64,000 nucleotides of DNA from Bimuria novae-zelandiae CBS 107.79 (taxonomy: Eukaryota; Ascomycota; Dothideomycetes; Pleosporales; Didymosphaeriaceae). How positions within the stretch are numbered: the stretch's first letter is position 1; every line of letters begins with the position of its first letter. Positions 60,551-64,000 of this stretch are shown here, one piece after another. The stretch lies in the NCBI GenBank assembly GCA_010015655.1, contig ML976764.1:94049-158048 (forward strand), written 5' to 3'. Under the pieces are notes generated by a model that was not told the origin of the DNA, searched no databases, and saw only the letters and a list, made by a program, of their open reading frames with translations. The translations under genes and the position numbers were made by a program.

Positions 60551-61018
60551 TCAGCGCTCTGCACACCGCGACACCTGCCGAGCGGGGGCACCCAAAGCAA
60601 CAGCCAACAGATCCCGTTCGTCAACATTGAGTTTGTCGAGGCTTTTGACGCCCTCGGCATTCTGTATGGCTTTGATCTCGTCCATGGAGGGAACATTTGA
60701 GTAGAGCAACTCGTTGATAGCTTTGCGTTCCTTTCACTCTGTTAGCAACTATGGTAGAACGCCATCTCATTTTGCTAATGTACCTCTGACGAAGGAAGTC
60801 TTCTACATTGGCATCCTGTGGAATCTAGTGCTGGTGAGCGTGCATAAGAGCAAGTTGCTTGGAAAAGCACATACTCCGAACGCAGCATGAACGTCTCCTG
60901 GCTGTGCGAATCCTGACATTATACATCCTCGAGGACCAGTCCTACTACTTCTCTTGAGCCCAGGAGCGGACCTAGGGCATACACCGGCCCCCCAGATTGG
61001 ACACCCCGAAGACGACAT
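60551..61018 (-). pseudogene. 3' tail of an unidentified gene, frame broken
   Basis: Minus-strand pieces join sensibly. 60875-61018 ends MSGFAQPGDVHAAFG. A GTATGT...CAG intron (60816-60874, 59 nt) leads in phase to DANVEDFLRQ (60784-60815). A second intron leads to ERKAINELLYSNVPSMDEIK and, further on, LDKLNVDERDLLAVALGAPA, ending TGA at 60551-60553. The second junction does not keep the frame, and nothing coding is visible upstream of ~61000. I do not recognise the family. The text reads like a conserved enzyme C-terminus; being head-to-tail upstream of the fusion gene, it may once have belonged to the same pathway. Confidence 0.5.
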
Positions 61019-61870
61019 GGAAGATATCGTGATTTAGATAAATTTCTGGGTAGCCTGCCCTAGGAAAGAAAGAAGAGAACGGAAAGACTTTCAAAGTCCT
61101 CCAGGGTGAATAAATTCGTGAAGAATATATGTCCGCTCAGGAGGCCATTAAATCACAGGACACAGGGTACAGGATAAAAGATATGTTCATTTGCTGCTGG
61201 GCGAGCCATAATGTAGCCCGGCGAGGCTGCCACTCTCCCTGGCATGCCAAGTCAATCATTCGCCATGAATGTGGAGATAGGAGAAGGCAAGGCCAGGCAC
61301 AGACCTGGCTGCGACAAGAAGTATTCTGGAACAGGAGCTTGAGCCACTTGCGCGGAAGCTGCCCATTTGTCAGGAAGGCGACAGGTCCAGCTACCCATCT
61401 CGACCTCTCCATCACATCGAAGTAAACAGGACATCGCAATTCGACATGCAGCCTCGCAAAATGCATAGCCTCTAGCAAATACTTTGTTTTTTTGTCTCCA
61501 AAGATATCATCTTCTTAAAAGCCGCAAGGGATCCTTTGTTCCACCTATCAAAAGAGAATCTCGCCATCCGCCCACCACGATAGATTTCCAGGTCAACATC
61601 CATCCAGGTATGAATACAGGTGCGTGCGCGGTAGCAGCGTCTCTGGGCCCAGATCGCTATGTCGTACATTGGCATCGATCTAACTCCAAGATTTCAAGGC
61701 AACGTAGCCTAGGGTTTCGAATTGGATATTGTCGTTTCCGAAATACCGTCCCGCCCCACTTTGGCGGATTTTTCTGTCAGCACTTAGTAATTGGTTCCTC
61801 ACCAACACTTTCGTACACCTGTTTTGTGAGCGATAAAATGATTACATAGAATATTCACCCTAGGTAAACA
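61019..61870. other. intergenic stretch, nothing recognised
   Basis: Balanced composition until ~61800. Short frames on both strands overlap and show no protein pattern. It ends at the Tc1-like remnant. Confidence 0.4.
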
Positions 61871-62960
61871 ATGCCGCAGGATCTAGGGAGACCTACTAGG
61901 CACCGCCTGTAGTAATTACTTATCTAGGCTATTATAGATCGCGTTAATAATAGGAAAAATAATAAAGCTATCTACAGAGAGCTTAGCGTTAACCTAAAAA
62001 CAGTACGCAAATACAGACTTAACCTAAAGATCTTTAGTAAGCTAATTAGGCTAAGATACGTACGTCGTAGCAAGCTACCTTTACTTAAGTAATGCTATAA
62101 AGACGCGCTGCTTAAAATGTTGCGTAGTAAGCTAATATCCTATATAAATAAGATACAGGACTTCTTATATAATAAGTACAATATTAAGGTATCCCTTACG
62201 ACTCTAGACAGAGAGCTTAAAGCTATGCAATAGAGTAAGAAGGCAGCCTTAAAGGTAGCTAAAAAGCGTTATAAAAGTCTCTATTAAGCCTTTTAAGCGC
62301 GTTACTAGCAAATCTATTAACCTAATTAAATTATCTACCTTAATAAGAGCGCTTGCAACGAGCGTATAAGGGATTAAAAGTATAGTTAGAGTAAAGTTAA
62401 TATAGCCTGCCACGTTAGCTACTTAGCTAAGCGCTTAGAGAGGTGGAGCTTACTACTAACTATAGACGTTAATAGATACCTCGCCTATACGATTTTTTAG
62501 GGAGCGATTACTGCGGAGCTAATAGAGGACTTTATTACCAATTAAGTACTCCTACACTACAGTCCTTAGCTAGGAAAACGCTTAGTAATAGTCCTTAACA
62601 ACACGTCTATCTATTAATTAGTGAGGCTAGCCAATATATGCGCAGAGGCAAGCGTAATTATAGAGTTTTTACCTCCTTACTTACCTAATATAAATCTAAT
62701 TAAGCAGACCTTTAAGGCGTTAAAGACCTAGATCCGGCGGTATTACTAGGGCGCTAAGGCGTACGATAAATTTAAGTATTTTCTAGAGGAAGCTATATTA
62801 AGTGTATGCTATAAAAGCTCTATAGGTAACTTCTTTAGGTACTATAGGTAGGCGCTATAGAGGTATTATACTATAGTTAATAGTATATATTTAGTATTCG
62901 CCGGAGTGGTTTTATACTATCGTTAGTAGTACATAGTTAGATATATTCTGTTAAAGTTAG
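61871..62960 (+). mobile_element. Tc1/mariner-type transposase remnant (RIP-degraded)
   Basis: ATG 61871 (MPQDLGRPTR), an HTH region (YRELSVNLKTVRKY at ~61974-62015), then the DDE core: LLTIDVNRYLAY with Asp intact at 62465-62467, VLNNTSIY with Asn for Asp at 62597-62599, and NLIKQTFKALK with Lys for Glu near 62702. Two of three catalytic residues are lost by G-to-A, and there are many TAG/TAA. The spacing and the LPPYLPN motif fit a Tc1/mariner DDE transposase distinct from the pogo elements above. Inverted repeats were not found. Confidence 0.8.
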
Positions 62961-64000
62961 TTTTAGAGATTAGAAATCTAGTACCTGCTATAATATAAAT
63001 ATAGTAATCTTATAATAGTGCAAGGGTAATCTAAGGCTGCTAAATTAATTACTATTATCTATTTTAGTGTAGCTAGCGTGGTGGTAGAGTTGCAGAGGGT
63101 AAGGCGTACGGTAAGCAGACAAGGCGAGAAAGTTGGTGTTTGATTATACGAACAAGGTAATTATATCGGGCGATATCTATAGGATATGGCCCGTGCCCTA
63201 CGCGTCGAAGATAACACCTCTACGCCCTCTGCTCGATCACCTCTACACGATCACCTCTACGCGATCGTCTCTCCGCCCTCTGCCTGAGTAGCTCTCAGCT
63301 GCTGTTTCTGCTCATTATCTTGCCGCTGTAGCTCCCTACATGCCTCTCGATCACTCTCTGAAAGTCCAGGATACTAGAGTTGCCACCAAAATGCCATTTT
63401 ACGGAGTCGCAGAAGCAGTGCGATTAGCAGCTTAAAATCATCTCTCTAAATCTCGTACGGCATGCCTGTATTAGATCTATCCATTAGCATGTTCAGATCG
63501 ATCCGCCCAGCCTTAACAACCTTTCTAAATACTGTCCTAATCTCTAGCACCTCTGCAGCCATTGCCTAATCTATCTACTAGTCAAAGAAGTGCCAAGTCT
63601 AATATAAGAGCTCCATGTTGTTCTTGTACGTCAGATCTCTCTATGTTAGATCTTTCCACGCTAGCGCTGGCACGCTCGGAGCACTCGCAGAGCTAATCTA
63701 TCGCGTGCAATAATCGGTAGAAATCTTGGCGCCATCGCGAAATTCGCGCGCCCCCGCCAAACTCCCATACAAATCGTGAATTTGACTATGACGCGTTGAT
63801 AACGGCCCACCATCCGTAGAATACTCGCTCGTAAGACTTGAAGCTGTGCAAATACGTGTATAGGGCTATACTAACGCTTTTTTTGGTGGAGAAGTCCATG
63901 TTTCAAGCCCATGGCGTTAGTAGTTGTCCCCTTACGCCCGCACAAGCGCGTCGCCCGCCAGCATTGCCTCAACAGCTTATAACGAAGAGCCGTGGCCTTG
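62961..64000 (-). pseudogene. unassigned stop-ridden coding remnant
   Basis: Minus-strand translation from the window edge gives coherent pieces: DFSTKKSVSIALYTYLHSFK near 63895, SRWRQDFYRLLHAID near 63700, MAAEVLEIRTVFRKVVKAGR near 63560, and SESDREACRELQRQDNEQKQ near 63340. TAG/TAA lie between them. The damage resembles light RIP of a repeated gene or transposon protein. I do not recognise the family. 62961-63170 is AT-rich and featureless. Confidence 0.4.

Noticed and set aside
61129..61849. Frames at 61129-61425 and 61484-61849
   Set aside because: No family resemblance, competing frames on both strands, and no splice-supported structure.
16171..64000. A Starship-type giant element bounded within the window
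   Set aside because: No tyrosine-recombinase captain gene could be identified and no common flanking repeat was seen; the nested elements account for the structure.

Overview
The window is nuclear DNA of a filamentous ascomycete (Pezizomycotina). The genes have short 46-64 nt GT-AG introns, and the proteins are of fungal type. Long AT-rich blocks carry the marks of repeat-induced point mutation (RIP): C-to-T and G-to-A changes, TAG/TAA codons replacing Gln or Trp codons, and Asp-to-Asn losses at catalytic sites. A member of the Dothideomycetes is plausible, but the sequence alone does not fix the genus.

Layout. (1) 1-15.8 kb is a gene-rich, balanced-composition block. It holds the end of a Gid8-like GID/CTLH subunit, three uncharacterised proteins, the PP2A catalytic subunit (6 exons), the replicative helicase subunit MCM6 (3 exons), eIF2B alpha/GCN3 (minus strand, 2 exons) and an aldehyde dehydrogenase (3 exons). 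(2) 16.17-18.76 kb is a nearly intact pogo/Fot1-type DNA transposon with 96-bp inverted repeats, a TA target duplication and three TAG codons in its transposase. (3) 18.76-53.8 kb is a nested, RIP-degraded transposon block with almost no open frames. Two Gypsy families (called G1 and G2 here), Copia elements, pogo-like elements and solo LTRs can be separated, several with exact target-site duplications. (4) 53.8-60.3 kb is a large minus-strand gene, now broken. It encodes an IDO/PrnB-like haem domain fused to an FAD/NAD(P)H reductase and a cytochrome b5 domain. A solo LTR, itself carrying a pogo-like transposon, sits inside one of its introns, and a second LTR of the same family abuts its 3' end. 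(5) 60.5-61.0 kb is a decayed gene tail. 61.9-63.0 kb is a Tc1/mariner remnant. 63.2-64 kb is an unassigned, stop-ridden coding remnant.

The most interesting finding is the haem-dioxygenase/reductase/cytochrome b5 fusion and the way transposons have invaded it. The 2.2-kb insertion lies between the likely branch point and the 3' splice site of what was a 46-nt intron, so the exons themselves are intact at that point. The gene also carries an in-frame TAA and two doubtful splice junctions, so I read it as a pseudogene in this genome. The nested retrotransposons allow relative dating: the minus-strand G2 copy was split by G1-b, and G1-b was in turn split by a Copia element inside its 5' LTR, by a pogo element and by a solo LTR.
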